Origin: Clostridiales bacterium
Lineage (GTDB): Bacteria > Bacillota > Clostridia > Saccharofermentanales > Saccharofermentanaceae
NCBI GenBank assembly: GCA_017515465.1
Contig: JAFWFV010000022.1
Location: forward strand, 1 to 42,481
Reading direction: 5' to 3'
Length of the DNA stretch: 42,481 nt
The position numbers were made by a program, and so were the translations under genes. Position 1 is the first letter of the stretch. Each line of letters begins with the position of its first letter. Under the pieces are notes generated by a model. The model was not told the DNA's origin, made no database searches, and worked only from the letters and a program-made list of their open reading frames with translations. Positions 16,326-25,301 of the stretch are shown in pieces.

Positions 16326-17006
16326 ATGTCAAATTTCCTTTATAGTGAGCGTTTCTACGGCAACCCTGTCATCAGGCCCATGATCCTGCTGTCCGTCAAG
16401 GTCAGCCATCTGTTCGACATGGCAAAGGACAAAAAGATATGCGGCATGTCCCTGGTCAGGTTCGTGCCAACTCCATACGCCGAGACTCACGGGGCAACGG
16501 GCAGTCAGTCTACTCCATACTGGGGATTGGAAAAGCTGTTCAAGGATGTGGAATTCAGGGGCAGCGATCACCTGATCGACGTGGGCTGCGGCAAGGGACG
16601 CGTACTGGCATATCTGGCAGGTATGAACTGCGCCGCTGACATAACAGGCATCGAACTGAATCCCGAGGTTGCGATGACGGCAAAACAGTGGACCAAAAGA
16701 TACAGCAACATAAACGTGATCGAGGGCAATGCCTTTGATCTGGACTATAACACATATAACAAGATGTTCATGTTCCGCCCAATGGAGACAGGAGCATTTA
16801 TCGATTTCATCACAAAGGTCGAGGGCGACATGACGCACCCTCTGACCCTGTATTATTACGCAGACCAGCAGAGCAGCTATTATCTCAATATCAGACCCGG
16901 ATGGAGTCTCATGTCCAGAGCGGAGATAATCGCGGGGCACGGGTTCTTTATTCATCCCGAACCCCAGCGTTATTCCATATGGGTCTTTGATCCTGACAAC
17001 AGGTAG
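16326..17006 (+). CDS. Class I SAM-dependent methyltransferase
   Basis: A 226-residue protein. Motif I is D-H-L-I-D-V-G-C-G-K-G-R-V near residues 81-93, with the acidic end of strand 2 in I-T-G-I-E-L-N-P about 20 residues later. The first 75 residues are a helical cap with Y-A-E-T-H-G and T-P-Y-W-G-L, possibly for the substrate. The substrate is unknown. It lacks an SD (see the -10 entry). It is transcribed alone, divergent from the EAL gene, and stops two bases from the stop of the kinase-DegV gene on the other strand; no terminator is visible between them. Confidence 0.8.
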   Translation: MSNFLYSERFYGNPVIRPMILLSVKVSHLFDMAKDKKICGMSLVRFVPTPYAETHGATGSQSTPYWGLEKLFKDVEFRGSDHLIDVGCGKGRVLAYLAGMNCAADITGIELNPEVAMTAKQWTKRYSNINVIEGNAFDLDYNTYNKMFMFRPMETGAFIDFITKVEGDMTHPLTLYYYADQQSSYYLNIRPGWSLMSRAEIIAGHGFFIHPEPQRYSIWVFDPDNR

Positions 17007-17008
17007 TA

Positions 17009-19690
17009 TTACTCCTCAACCATCTTTTCCATCAGCAGCAGTCCGAAGGTTCCGGGTCCGCAGTTAACTGCTATGGCAGGGCTGGCCTGAACGAAATATA
17101 TCTGCTCGAAATGCATGCATTCCTCGATGATATCCCTGATCCAGTCCAGATCTTTTTTGTTGATGCCTACATAGGTGACGAACAGGATGTGTGTATCTAT
17201 GTTGGAGATGCTCAGGCAGGAGTTGATGTACTTTTTCCATGTCCTTCTGGTGGAGCCGAAATTGATCTTGTCCATCTTGATCTTACCGTCACTCATAGCG
17301 AGAACGGGGCGTGCCATAAATGACTTGGTCAGGTTGGCTGCACCTGCACTGATCTGCTTTGCCCTGGCCAGATAGTCCAGACTGTCGACCATAAAGCTGC
17401 TGTGTACACGCCACCTGAAATAATTCAGAGTATCAATGATCTCGCCGGGGTTCTTGCCCGCATCTGCAAGGTAGCATGCTACGAGCGCTACCAGACCCTG
17501 TCCGCTGGACAGCTGCTTACTGTCTACAACGAATACGTTATCGAAAGACCTTGCAGCTTCGACGGCAGCAGGATAACCGGTATTCTCGATATCAGACGAT
17601 ATCGCGATGTGAACGATGTTATTGGCATCCTGCAGCTGCTCTGCAAAGAAAGCCTCCATCTCTGCAACGTTGGGAGACTGGGGCATCATGGTGTGAGACT
17701 CATCCTCCATGTAGGCCAGGACGCCGTATGTATCTATCTCAATGCCGTCCTTGAATGTTCCTTCATCAGTAACGACTTTGTGAGGAACGACACCTATGTC
17801 GTATCTGGATATGAATTCATAAGGCAGATCCGCAACACTCTCCGTTGTAATCGCAACTCTCTTTTTCTGTTTGCCCTGGCTCATCCAGGAGATGGATTCC
17901 TCTGCGATCTCACCGGCATCCGAAGACATCTTTACCTTATCCTTGGGCAGCAGCCTGATGAGCTCGTTCTCCAGTTCATCACCGCTGACCGGCTTGACCA
18001 GATAGCCGGCAAATCCCTCCACGGCGTATAATGCCCTGTTCTCTTCATCTGCATTCGCCGTCAGGATGACAATGGCAGTCTCCCTGCACTTGCCTCCGGT
18101 CTGGCTCCTGATCGCCCTGACGCAATCAATGCCGTCCATCTCAGGCATCAAGTGATCCATGAAGATGACATCGTAGTCGTTGTCGAGAGTCTTCTTAAGT
18201 GCCTCAGGTCCGCTCAATACTGTATCGATCTGAACCTTTGTATCGCGGAGGAGCTTTGTAACGACAAGCAGGTTCGACTGATTATCGTCGACTGCCAGTA
18301 TCCTGGCATCGGGAGCTTCGAACTTCTGCTTGTATACGGTCCTCTTGCTCAAAGCATGTCTCTTGGCATAGTCGTACTCACCGATCTGGCGGTCAGTTGC
18401 GGCTTTCTGAGGGATCTCGATGATGAATGTGGAACCCTTGGTATATACCGAATTGACTGTTACCTTGCCGTCCATCAGATCCAGGAACTGCTTGACGATG
18501 GACAGTCCGAGACCTGTTCCTTCGATGTGCCTGGTATTGCTCTCATCCACACGCTTGAAAGCCGTGAACAGATAAGGGATATCTTCCTTCTTGATGCCCA
18601 TACCGGTATCACTTACGGAGTAGATGATGTTATACTGGCTGCCCTCTATGTGCTCACACTCAACAGTCAGGGTAATGGAACCCTGCTTGGTGTACTTGAT
18701 GGCATTGTTCAGGATATTCATGAGGATCTGTTTGATCCTGACCTCATCGCCCATGAGCTCTGCAGGGATGTCGGGAGCAACGTTGATATGGAAATCCAGT
18801 CCCTTGTCCTTGGCCCTGATCCAGAGCATGCCGACGAGCTCAGAGAGCATGTTGCCGGTTGAATAAGGCTCTATCAGCAGGTGCATGTCACCTGCCTGGA
18901 ACTTGGACATATCGAGGATGTCGTTGATCAGGTTCAGGAGGAGCTTGCCCGATACCCTGATGTTGACGGCATCTTCTGCAACCTCATCACTGATCCCTTC
19001 CTCGCGGAGGATCATCTCGTTGAGACCTATTATGGTATTGATGGGAGTCCTGATCTCATGGCTCATGCTGGAGAAGAAACGGTTCTGGGAAGCCACCAGT
19101 CCCTCGATCTCTTTCCTCTGCTGCTCTGCTATCTCATTACGCCTCTTGTAGAGCCTGCTCTCCAGGATGATTATCGTTGCTATGGCAGTACATACCAGCG
19201 CCACGACCGTAAGCGAGTAAACGTATGACATCAGAGCCATCTTGTGAAAGATGAGATCGGGATAGAGATATGCTATGACATAGCATGCAGTAAATATCAG
19301 ATCCTGAATGACATAGAATACTACCCTGACCTTGCCCTGGAGCATTACGCTTATGAGGAACATGTCATATACGAACCAGACAGGAGCATCGCCGTTGATG
19401 CCACCCTCGGTAAAGAATAAAACCGGGAAATGCACCATGCCCATGGCGATCAGGATGACTATGGCTCCCAGATTGATCTTGTCCACTTTTATCGCTATCA
19501 CGGAGATCGCGATGAACACGACGATATAAGCAAACAGGATATAGACTGCGTAGGCATATGTATCGGTGAATGCCACCTCCACAGTAGTGATCAAAAGGAT
19601 GATGACCGTGAATAACACACAGCATGTGAACATCCTCTTTCTGAAGTCGATGGAATCATTTAAGAGGTATTCTCTCATCTTACTGAACAT
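17009..19690 (-). CDS. Hybrid sensor kinase with receiver fused to a C-terminal DegV/FakB-like domain
   Basis: An 893-residue protein. Residues about 20-178 hold five or six membrane helices. HisKA carries His211 in S-M-S-H-E-I-R-T-P. The ATPase domain has N-box N-N-A-I-K-Y (328-333), D-T-G-M-G (361-365) and G-T-G-L-G-L (391-396). The receiver (about 462-582) has phospho-acceptor Asp512 in F-M-D-H-L-M-P and Lys566. After a 28-residue linker, 611-893 matches a whole DegV fatty-acid-binding domain: T-T-E-S-V-A-D-L-P, I-S-S-D, V-V-D-S, D-Y-L-A-R-A-K-Q-I-S, R-P-V-L and the end motif N-C-G-P-G. The His usual in that end motif is Asn876. DegV/FakB proteins bind acyl chains for FakA; no fakA is visible here. 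It is the third gene of the signalling operon, with its SD (GGAGGGG) overlapping the previous stop. Confidence 0.9.
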   Translation of the reverse strand: MFSKMREYLLNDSIDFRKRMFTCCVLFTVIILLITTVEVAFTDTYAYAVYILFAYIVVFIAISVIAIKVDKINLGAIVILIAMGMVHFPVLFFTEGGINGDAPVWFVYDMFLISVMLQGKVRVVFYVIQDLIFTACYVIAYLYPDLIFHKMALMSYVYSLTVVALVCTAIATIIILESRLYKRRNEIAEQQRKEIEGLVASQNRFFSSMSHEIRTPINTIIGLNEMILREEGISDEVAEDAVNIRVSGKLLLNLINDILDMSKFQAGDMHLLIEPYSTGNMLSELVGMLWIRAKDKGLDFHINVAPDIPAELMGDEVRIKQILMNILNNAIKYTKQGSITLTVECEHIEGSQYNIIYSVSDTGMGIKKEDIPYLFTAFKRVDESNTRHIEGTGLGLSIVKQFLDLMDGKVTVNSVYTKGSTFIIEIPQKAATDRQIGEYDYAKRHALSKRTVYKQKFEAPDARILAVDDNQSNLLVVTKLLRDTKVQIDTVLSGPEALKKTLDNDYDVIFMDHLMPEMDGIDCVRAIRSQTGGKCRETAIVILTANADEENRALYAVEGFAGYLVKPVSGDELENELIRLLPKDKVKMSSDAGEIAEESISWMSQGKQKKRVAITTESVADLPYEFISRYDIGVVPHKVVTDEGTFKDGIEIDTYGVLAYMEDESHTMMPQSPNVAEMEAFFAEQLQDANNIVHIAISSDIENTGYPAAVEAARSFDNVFVVDSKQLSSGQGLVALVACYLADAGKNPGEIIDTLNYFRWRVHSSFMVDSLDYLARAKQISAGAANLTKSFMARPVLAMSDGKIKMDKINFGSTRRTWKKYINSCLSISNIDTHILFVTYVGINKKDLDWIRDIIEECMHFEQIYFVQASPAIAVNCGPGTFGLLLMEKMVEE

Positions 19691-19692
19691 GA

Positions 19693-22302
19693 TCAGATCC
19701 CCTCCTTTCCGTCTTCGGGAAGAAATTCGAAGATCTCGTCATCTTTGCTGTCAGAAGGCTCTGACGGAGAAAATTCCAGCACGCCGTCATCAACTGATCC
19801 ACCCTCACCTGATGAAGGGCCGATCTTAAGATCCAGGGCGGAGATTATCGTGTCCCTGACGTCCTCGAACTCTGTCATGACACGCTGGTGGTTGGCATTG
19901 ATGTAATCCTCATCATTGTTCTTGGCAGCCATCTCCAGTTCCAGCGCATCGCCTGACAGGGTCATTGCGCCTATGGTCTTGGATGTGCTCTTTACGGCAT
20001 GGATCACGATCTCGTAATTCTTCCAGTCCTTCTTGTCGTAGAAGTTCTTCAGCGACGGGATCTTGTCAAATGATTCCGTGGCGACCTGCTCCAGCAGGGT
20101 CTTGTAGAATTCCACGTCTCCGGCACAGTACTTAAGGCCTGTCTCCAGCTCGATATTGCCCTGTCTGAGCTTGCCTCTCAGAGTTGTCGGTTTATCCTCA
20201 GCTGCTGTTGCCGCTCCCTTCTCAGGGGCAGCGCTGTCGGGCAGGAGCTGCGTATAGGATATGCAGGACTGGGGCAGGATCCTCCTGAGGACCCTCTCCA
20301 TCTCCTCCGTCTCTATAGGCTTGCTGATGAAGCCGTCGAATCCCTCGTTCATGAACATCTGTCTGGCAGAGCTCATGGCGTTTGCAGTGAGGGCAATGAC
20401 GGGAGCATTGTGGTTCAGTCCCTTTACGTCCGCTCTGATCCTCTTCATCGCTTCGACACCGTCCATGCCGCCCATCATGTGGTCCATGAATATCAGGTCG
20501 AAAGTCTCCTCACGGCAGGCGTCAATGGCCTCGGGGCCGGAATTGACCGTGCTGACCTCCATGCCGTATCTCTTGAATATGCTCTTGGCAACGATGAGGT
20601 TCATGGGTTCGTCATCAACGACCAGACAATGGACATTGCTGATGATCATGTGTCCTTCGCCGGACTTCTTGCCGTTCAGGTTGGCATTGAGGACTGATAC
20701 AACAGGGAAGCAGTAGAAAGGCTTCTCCATGATCCTCGCACCGGAATCCGAGGGAAGGGTAAAGTCTTTCTTTGCAACGACAACGACGATCATCTTATCC
20801 GTAAGGCTCTCGATGTAGTCCTGATCCGCCATGTATTCCTCCTGCCCTACGAACAGATGGGAAAGCGTAACGGAATCATCCAGTTTGCGGAGGCTGTCAG
20901 GATTATCGACACGGTGCATGTGAACACCCAGGCCCTTTACGATATTGAATACGCTGTGATTGTAGAATTCCCTTACCTGGGGATTGGAGAACTTGTCAAA
21001 GTGCAGGAATGCCGCCAGGCTGAGCTTGCCGGGATCGGATACTGACATGCAAGATGATCCGTCGATGACCTTCATGGGGAGCGATACCCTGACTGTGGTT
21101 CCCTCGCCCGGTCTGCTCTTGATGGTGAGGAATCCGCCCAGGATCGCCACGAATCCGCTGACGATGACCAGGCCGAGGCCCAGACCGCTGCCCTGACGTG
21201 CTCTGCCGGAATCCGCCTGATAATATTTATCAAAGATGTTCTCGAGCTCCTCGTCACTCATGCCGATACCGGTATCCGTTACCTCTATGTTGAGATTGAC
21301 ACCGTATTTGTGCTTCTCGGATGTCATCTTGACGTAGACACCGCCGTCCTTTGTGTACTTGAGTCCGTTGGAGATAAGCGCCTTTAATATCTTCTTGAGC
21401 TTGGATACGTCGGTATTCATGACGGCAGGAATGGCAGGATCCACGTCTATAACCAGTTCCAGATCGTCCTTCTTTGTCTCCCTCAGTTCGGCAACTATGT
21501 CGTGCATTACTGAAGAAAGCATGAAATCCTCACAGTTCTTGACTGCCTTCTTGCGGTCTATCTCGGAGTAGTCCAGGATGTCGCTGATCTGCTCACCGAC
21601 CTTGCGGCCTGCGGTGCGGATCGCCATGAGATCCGTCCTGATCTCCTCCTTTTCCTCCTTGTCGATACATACGCCTGACAGACCGATGACGGCATTGACG
21701 GGCGTTCTGATCTCGTGAGAAACATTGGCCAGGAAGTCGTTGAGCCTCTCCGTGGACTCGGTGAGTTCCCTGATCTCATCCTCGGACTTGGATTCAACCT
21801 GATCCCACTTATCGATTATGGTCATGAGGAACCATCCGATCATGGCGATGAGGCCGAGATGCAGCAGCAGCCTGGTTATGATCAGGATGTTGAACTCATC
21901 ACCCGTTATTATCATCATTACAACTTCATAGAGCATGGTCGCATAATAGGTCGCCATGCAGAACCTGATGAGACCCTTTTCCCTGGTCTGGGTGAACAGC
22001 GCCATAACGGCTCCCATTACGATGGCCAGATCGAAAGTGCTGGAATTGTGTACCCCGTAAAAGAAAAACGTGCACATCATCAGGACCGCATATATCCATA
22101 TCCTGGTCCTGAGAGATCCCACGTTCCTGATATGCAGGATCCAGCCTGCGATCACCGCTGCGATGATCAGGACGAGTCCCCAAGCTTCCCATCCGAGTAT
22201 GATGGATTCACTAACGAGCAATACCGTAAAGATCGTAAAGCTCACCAGGAGCATCAGGTTGGACGACTGCCTGTAATCATTTTCATCTGATCTTTTTCCC
22301 AT
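19693..22302 (-). CDS. Hybrid sensor histidine kinase with receiver and HPt domains
   Basis: An 869-residue protein. About six membrane helices span 14-163. HisKA has His196 in N-V-S-H-E-I-R-T-P; the ATPase domain has N312-G-L-K-Y, D343-T-G-I-G and G371-S-G-L-G-L-G. A segment at about 415-540 looks like a decayed receiver without a clear phospho-Asp. The true receiver (about 557-677) has Asp607 in F-M-D-H-M-M and Lys661. The HPt domain (about 710-825) has His768 in I-H-A-V-K-S-T-S-K-T-I-G. It therefore contains a full His-Asp-His relay. An acidic Ser/Glu tail ends the protein. It sits 11 bases after the GGDEF gene and two bases before the kinase-DegV gene. Its HPt may pass phosphate to the receivers of the GGDEF protein (inference). 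Confidence 0.93.
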   Translation of the reverse strand: MGKRSDENDYRQSSNLMLLVSFTIFTVLLVSESIILGWEAWGLVLIIAAVIAGWILHIRNVGSLRTRIWIYAVLMMCTFFFYGVHNSSTFDLAIVMGAVMALFTQTREKGLIRFCMATYYATMLYEVVMMIITGDEFNILIITRLLLHLGLIAMIGWFLMTIIDKWDQVESKSEDEIRELTESTERLNDFLANVSHEIRTPVNAVIGLSGVCIDKEEKEEIRTDLMAIRTAGRKVGEQISDILDYSEIDRKKAVKNCEDFMLSSVMHDIVAELRETKKDDLELVIDVDPAIPAVMNTDVSKLKKILKALISNGLKYTKDGGVYVKMTSEKHKYGVNLNIEVTDTGIGMSDEELENIFDKYYQADSGRARQGSGLGLGLVIVSGFVAILGGFLTIKSRPGEGTTVRVSLPMKVIDGSSCMSVSDPGKLSLAAFLHFDKFSNPQVREFYNHSVFNIVKGLGVHMHRVDNPDSLRKLDDSVTLSHLFVGQEEYMADQDYIESLTDKMIVVVVAKKDFTLPSDSGARIMEKPFYCFPVVSVLNANLNGKKSGEGHMIISNVHCLVVDDEPMNLIVAKSIFKRYGMEVSTVNSGPEAIDACREETFDLIFMDHMMGGMDGVEAMKRIRADVKGLNHNAPVIALTANAMSSARQMFMNEGFDGFISKPIETEEMERVLRRILPQSCISYTQLLPDSAAPEKGAATAAEDKPTTLRGKLRQGNIELETGLKYCAGDVEFYKTLLEQVATESFDKIPSLKNFYDKKDWKNYEIVIHAVKSTSKTIGAMTLSGDALELEMAAKNNDEDYINANHQRVMTEFEDVRDTIISALDLKIGPSSGEGGSVDDGVLEFSPSEPSDSKDDEIFEFLPEDGKEGI

Positions 22303-22313
22303 GACCTGATACC

Positions 22314-24095
22314 TCAGTTCTTAGAATCGATGCGCTTGTGATACCTCTTTCTCAGCATCACCAGTTCCAGTATGTGATTGACCCTGAGGAGCAATATCTC
22401 GGGAATAAAAGGCTTCTTGATAAAGTCCATGGCGCCCAGTGACAATCCCTTGACCTCAGCGCCTGTGCTGTCATCTGCCGTCAGGAATATGACGGGGATG
22501 TCAAGCCCCTTGGAACCTGACTCACGCAGCTTTGTTATGGTCTCATATCCGTCCATCTCCGGCATCTTGATGTCGAGGAGGATCAGGTCGGGTTTCTTTT
22601 CATTGTCGTTCAGATAATCGATCAGGGCCTTGCCTGACTGCAGGGCGATTACGTGTATTCCGCCTTCGCTTAAGATCTTGCCTGCCACCTTGAGGTTCAC
22701 GATGTCGTCGTCAACTATTACGACGTTCTTTTCCTCGTGGTCAGTGATCTTGACCTGATCGTTGCCGATGAATTCGCATTCATATTCGATGTGCATTCCC
22801 TGCCCCATCTTCTGATACCATCTCTCGATGATCTGACCTGCCACCTTGTCGGCATATTCGACCCTGGTATCGGTGAGGAAGACATAGTACTGATTGTATT
22901 TGTTCCTCGTGAGGATGTCGGACTTGCGCAGAGACTGTCTAATGTGATTTCCGTACTCATCACAGAGGTTCTTATATTCCTTCGTATCCATCCCCTCTGC
23001 AGGCGAGAGCGAGAATAAGAGCTTGCATCCGTTGACGTTATATCTGGCAATGTATCTGATGACATAGCGGTAAACATACGAGAAAGCATCCATATCCAGC
23101 TGCATTGCAACGTCCGGGATATTTCTCTCGCCCAGGATCTCGGAGATCTCTGATATGGTCATGTTCTCGGAATTGAGGTCATCATCGCTGATGAAATCGG
23201 ATGAGTAGAGGACGAAGCCGTGCTTACCGTTTTTCTTTACATCGTAGAGGCACTTGTCAGCCATCTTCAGCAGGGATGAATAATCGTTGCCGTGCATGGG
23301 GACCATGATCGCGCCGATGGATGCACCCAGGGGGATGGTCATGTCCTGACCCATCATCTCCTTGGCGGACTTGACCAGCTTTTCGTTGAGCTGTCTGGAG
23401 ATCTCTGCGACCTCCTCCTCTTTCTCTATGCCCTTGGCGAAAGACACGAATTCGTCTCCGCCGATCCTGCCGTTCTTGCTGCCCTGGGGTACTGTATCCC
23501 TGATGATGTCAGCAAATGAGATCAGTACGCGGTCGCCCATCTCATGGCCGTATATATCATTGACGAGCTTGAATGAATCCAGGTCGATCATCATGAGACA
23601 TCCGGTCTTGTCTGAACACATCTTGGACAGTTCAGTGGTGGTGGCCGCCTTGTTCAGGAATCCCGTGAGCTTGTCGATGGTTGCCTCGCCCTTCAGGTTC
23701 AGCATTTCCTTCTGCATGGATACGACGTTATCGATCCTCTTAAGGAGTACGTCGGGATTGAACGGCTTTCTGATGAAGTCGGATACGCCGACCTCGAATC
23801 CTCTGGTCTCCGTATCCGTATCCTCGTCTGCCGTAAGGAATATAACGGGGATCTCCTCGAGACCCTTTTCCTTTTCCAGATCGCGCAGGAGCCTCAGGGT
23901 CTCGAATCCGTCGATCTCCGGCATCTTGATATCCAGCAGGATGAGATCGGGAGTCTCGTTCTTCTGATCGATGTAATCGATGAGGGCGCGTCCCGATCTC
24001 AGCGCCGTAACTCTCATGTTGTTCTTACTGAGGATGTGTCCTGCCATCTGCAGGTTAGTGGTATCGTCGTCTACTACCATTATCCATTTGGTCAT
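22314..24095 (-). CDS. REC-GGDEF-degenerate GGDEF-REC diguanylate cyclase response regulator
   Basis: A 593-residue cytoplasmic protein. REC1 (about 4-125) has Asp55 in L-L-D-I-K-M-P. The first GGDEF domain (about 138-300) has an intact G-G-D-E-F at 212-216 but no RxxD inhibitory site five residues before it. A second domain (about 320-445) aligns with GGDEF but has K-Y-N-Q-Y in place of the signature, while keeping R390-K-S-D393 exactly five residues upstream. REC2 (about 456-585) has Asp508 in the same L-L-D-I-K-M-P context. It should make cyclic di-GMP under phosphorylation control, with product possibly bound by the dead domain. It is the first gene of the operon; the SD is GGAGGG, which a 9-bp upstream repeat could mask. 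Confidence 0.9.
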   Translation of the reverse strand: MTKWIMVVDDDTTNLQMAGHILSKNNMRVTALRSGRALIDYIDQKNETPDLILLDIKMPEIDGFETLRLLRDLEKEKGLEEIPVIFLTADEDTDTETRGFEVGVSDFIRKPFNPDVLLKRIDNVVSMQKEMLNLKGEATIDKLTGFLNKAATTTELSKMCSDKTGCLMMIDLDSFKLVNDIYGHEMGDRVLISFADIIRDTVPQGSKNGRIGGDEFVSFAKGIEKEEEVAEISRQLNEKLVKSAKEMMGQDMTIPLGASIGAIMVPMHGNDYSSLLKMADKCLYDVKKNGKHGFVLYSSDFISDDDLNSENMTISEISEILGERNIPDVAMQLDMDAFSYVYRYVIRYIARYNVNGCKLLFSLSPAEGMDTKEYKNLCDEYGNHIRQSLRKSDILTRNKYNQYYVFLTDTRVEYADKVAGQIIERWYQKMGQGMHIEYECEFIGNDQVKITDHEEKNVVIVDDDIVNLKVAGKILSEGGIHVIALQSGKALIDYLNDNEKKPDLILLDIKMPEMDGYETITKLRESGSKGLDIPVIFLTADDSTGAEVKGLSLGAMDFIKKPFIPEILLLRVNHILELVMLRKRYHKRIDSKN

Positions 24096-24101
24096 AAAAA
24101 G

Positions 24102-24182
24102 GCCCTCCGTCGGTCGGAAATAAGATACATATATATCTGTATATGATACCGCTATTTCGGACTAATTGCTATCACGGAGGGC
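24102..24182 (-). promoter_or_regulatory. Long-range inverted repeat covering the GGDEF gene's SD
   Basis: GCCCTCCGT (24102-24110) and ACGGAGGGC (24174-24182) are perfect 9-bp complements 63 bases apart. In the minus-strand RNA the 3' arm is the SD of the GGDEF gene, followed at once by CTTTTT and the ATG. The interior has a smaller CATATA/TATATG hairpin. It could mask the SD, act as an attenuator, or terminate the upstream lipoprotein transcript; the promoter position is not clear. Confidence 0.4.
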
Positions 24183-24203
24183 TGATATGCCAAAAGAATT
24201 TGA

Positions 24204-25217
24204 TCATCTGCTGTATACGGTCCAGGGATTTCCGTTCTCATCCACATAGCCGTGCTCATATATCGGAAATCTGTGGCAGGACACTGCAGCTGTGACTTTG
24301 CCTTCGAACAGAGGGTTTTCTTCCTGCGGTTCAAGTGAGATCATGAATTCCAAAGTGTTCTCATTTCTCTCCAGCACCGCACCTGCCATATCATTGGTAT
24401 CAAATATCTGCAAGGCGATGCATGGGCTCCTCTGCATCGCAAACAGGGTATTATCATCCATAAACTCCTCAGGATCCATGCCGTTTTCTCCGCAGAAAGA
24501 TATAAAGTCATCGTATGATGTGAAGATCATGTGAGTCCCGATGAGATCGGTCCCGCCATAAGGCATGTTGAACATCTCATTCCCGGGCATCAGTATCCGG
24601 TAATCCTCATCATTATTCGGAAATGTATGCATCAGTGTTTCGCATACTTCCTGGGCATTTAGGAGGTCCGGATCATCAGTTGTCATCGTCCAGTCGCCAC
24701 GGTTGATTATGGTGATCTCTTCCCCTGTTTCCTGATCGATGAATATCAGACGGGCCTGACCGATGTCGTTTCCGGTGCTCCTGCTATCTACCTTCACATC
24801 AGCGGGAACCGGGATACATGCGTTGTAGAACTCCGTCAGTCTGTTCAGATCGAGATGTCCCTCAGGTTCAGCATATTCTCTCAGATAGGCGAATACTTCT
24901 CTATAGGATGCCACAGGTCCTGACATATCCTCATAACTGTACATATCTCCCCTGCACGTGATAAGGACTGCATCCGACTGATATCCCCATGCCATGTTGG
25001 TGCGTGTTATCACGAACAGCAGGTCATCGGTGTCAGGTAATGGAACGATGCCGGCATCTGATGTATCTGAAGTACCGGAACTCTCAGCAGTCTCCGTATC
25101 ACTCATCTCCGGTTCTTCCGTTCTCTTTGTGTAAGCATCCCTGCTGCATGAGGCAACAGACATCATGCTTCCAAGCACAGTCAATACAACAAGAAGAGCA
25201 GCTGATCTCTTAAACAT
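24204..25217 (-). CDS. Lipoprotein of unknown function
   Basis: A 337-residue exported protein with lipobox S-V-A-S-C (Cys24) and a Thr/Ser/Glu-rich linker to about residue 60. The remainder is a soluble domain with no recognised family. Visible patterns are L-L-F-V-I-T-R-T-N at the start, W-T-M-T-T-D-D-P in the middle and a closing F-E-G-K-V-T-A-A-V-S-C. The SD is GGGAGGA. It lies 84 bases after pyruvate kinase on the same strand, without a clear terminator between, and 108 bases before the GGDEF gene. It could be an extracytoplasmic partner for the sensor kinases, but nothing in the sequence shows that. Confidence 0.75.
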   Translation of the reverse strand: MFKRSAALLVVLTVLGSMMSVASCSRDAYTKRTEEPEMSDTETAESSGTSDTSDAGIVPLPDTDDLLFVITRTNMAWGYQSDAVLITCRGDMYSYEDMSGPVASYREVFAYLREYAEPEGHLDLNRLTEFYNACIPVPADVKVDSRSTGNDIGQARLIFIDQETGEEITIINRGDWTMTTDDPDLLNAQEVCETLMHTFPNNDEDYRILMPGNEMFNMPYGGTDLIGTHMIFTSYDDFISFCGENGMDPEEFMDDNTLFAMQRSPCIALQIFDTNDMAGAVLERNENTLEFMISLEPQEENPLFEGKVTAAVSCHRFPIYEHGYVDENGNPWTVYSR

Positions 25218-25301
25218 GGTATGTCCTCCCGTCAGGAATATATACCATTAATACAATCACGGACGCGTGTTTGTTGCACCGGATGACAAATACGGGTGAG
25301 A

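Noticed and set aside
18152..18862. Long forward frame opposite the kinase-DegV gene (236 codons), and similar antisense frames at 21715-22290 and 17402-18031
   Set aside because: They are opposite well-supported domains with intact motifs, lack SD sites and show no recognisable protein features.
24096..24203. Cyclic di-GMP (GEMM) riboswitch before the GGDEF operon
   Set aside because: The conserved core segments of GEMM-I and the class II pseudoknot were not seen; only the long-range repeat remains.
24187..24249. 20-codon forward ORF with a GGAGGG ahead of ATG
   Set aside because: The SD-like bases are one arm of the inverted repeat and the ORF overlaps the end of the lipoprotein gene; the peptide has no recognisable pattern.
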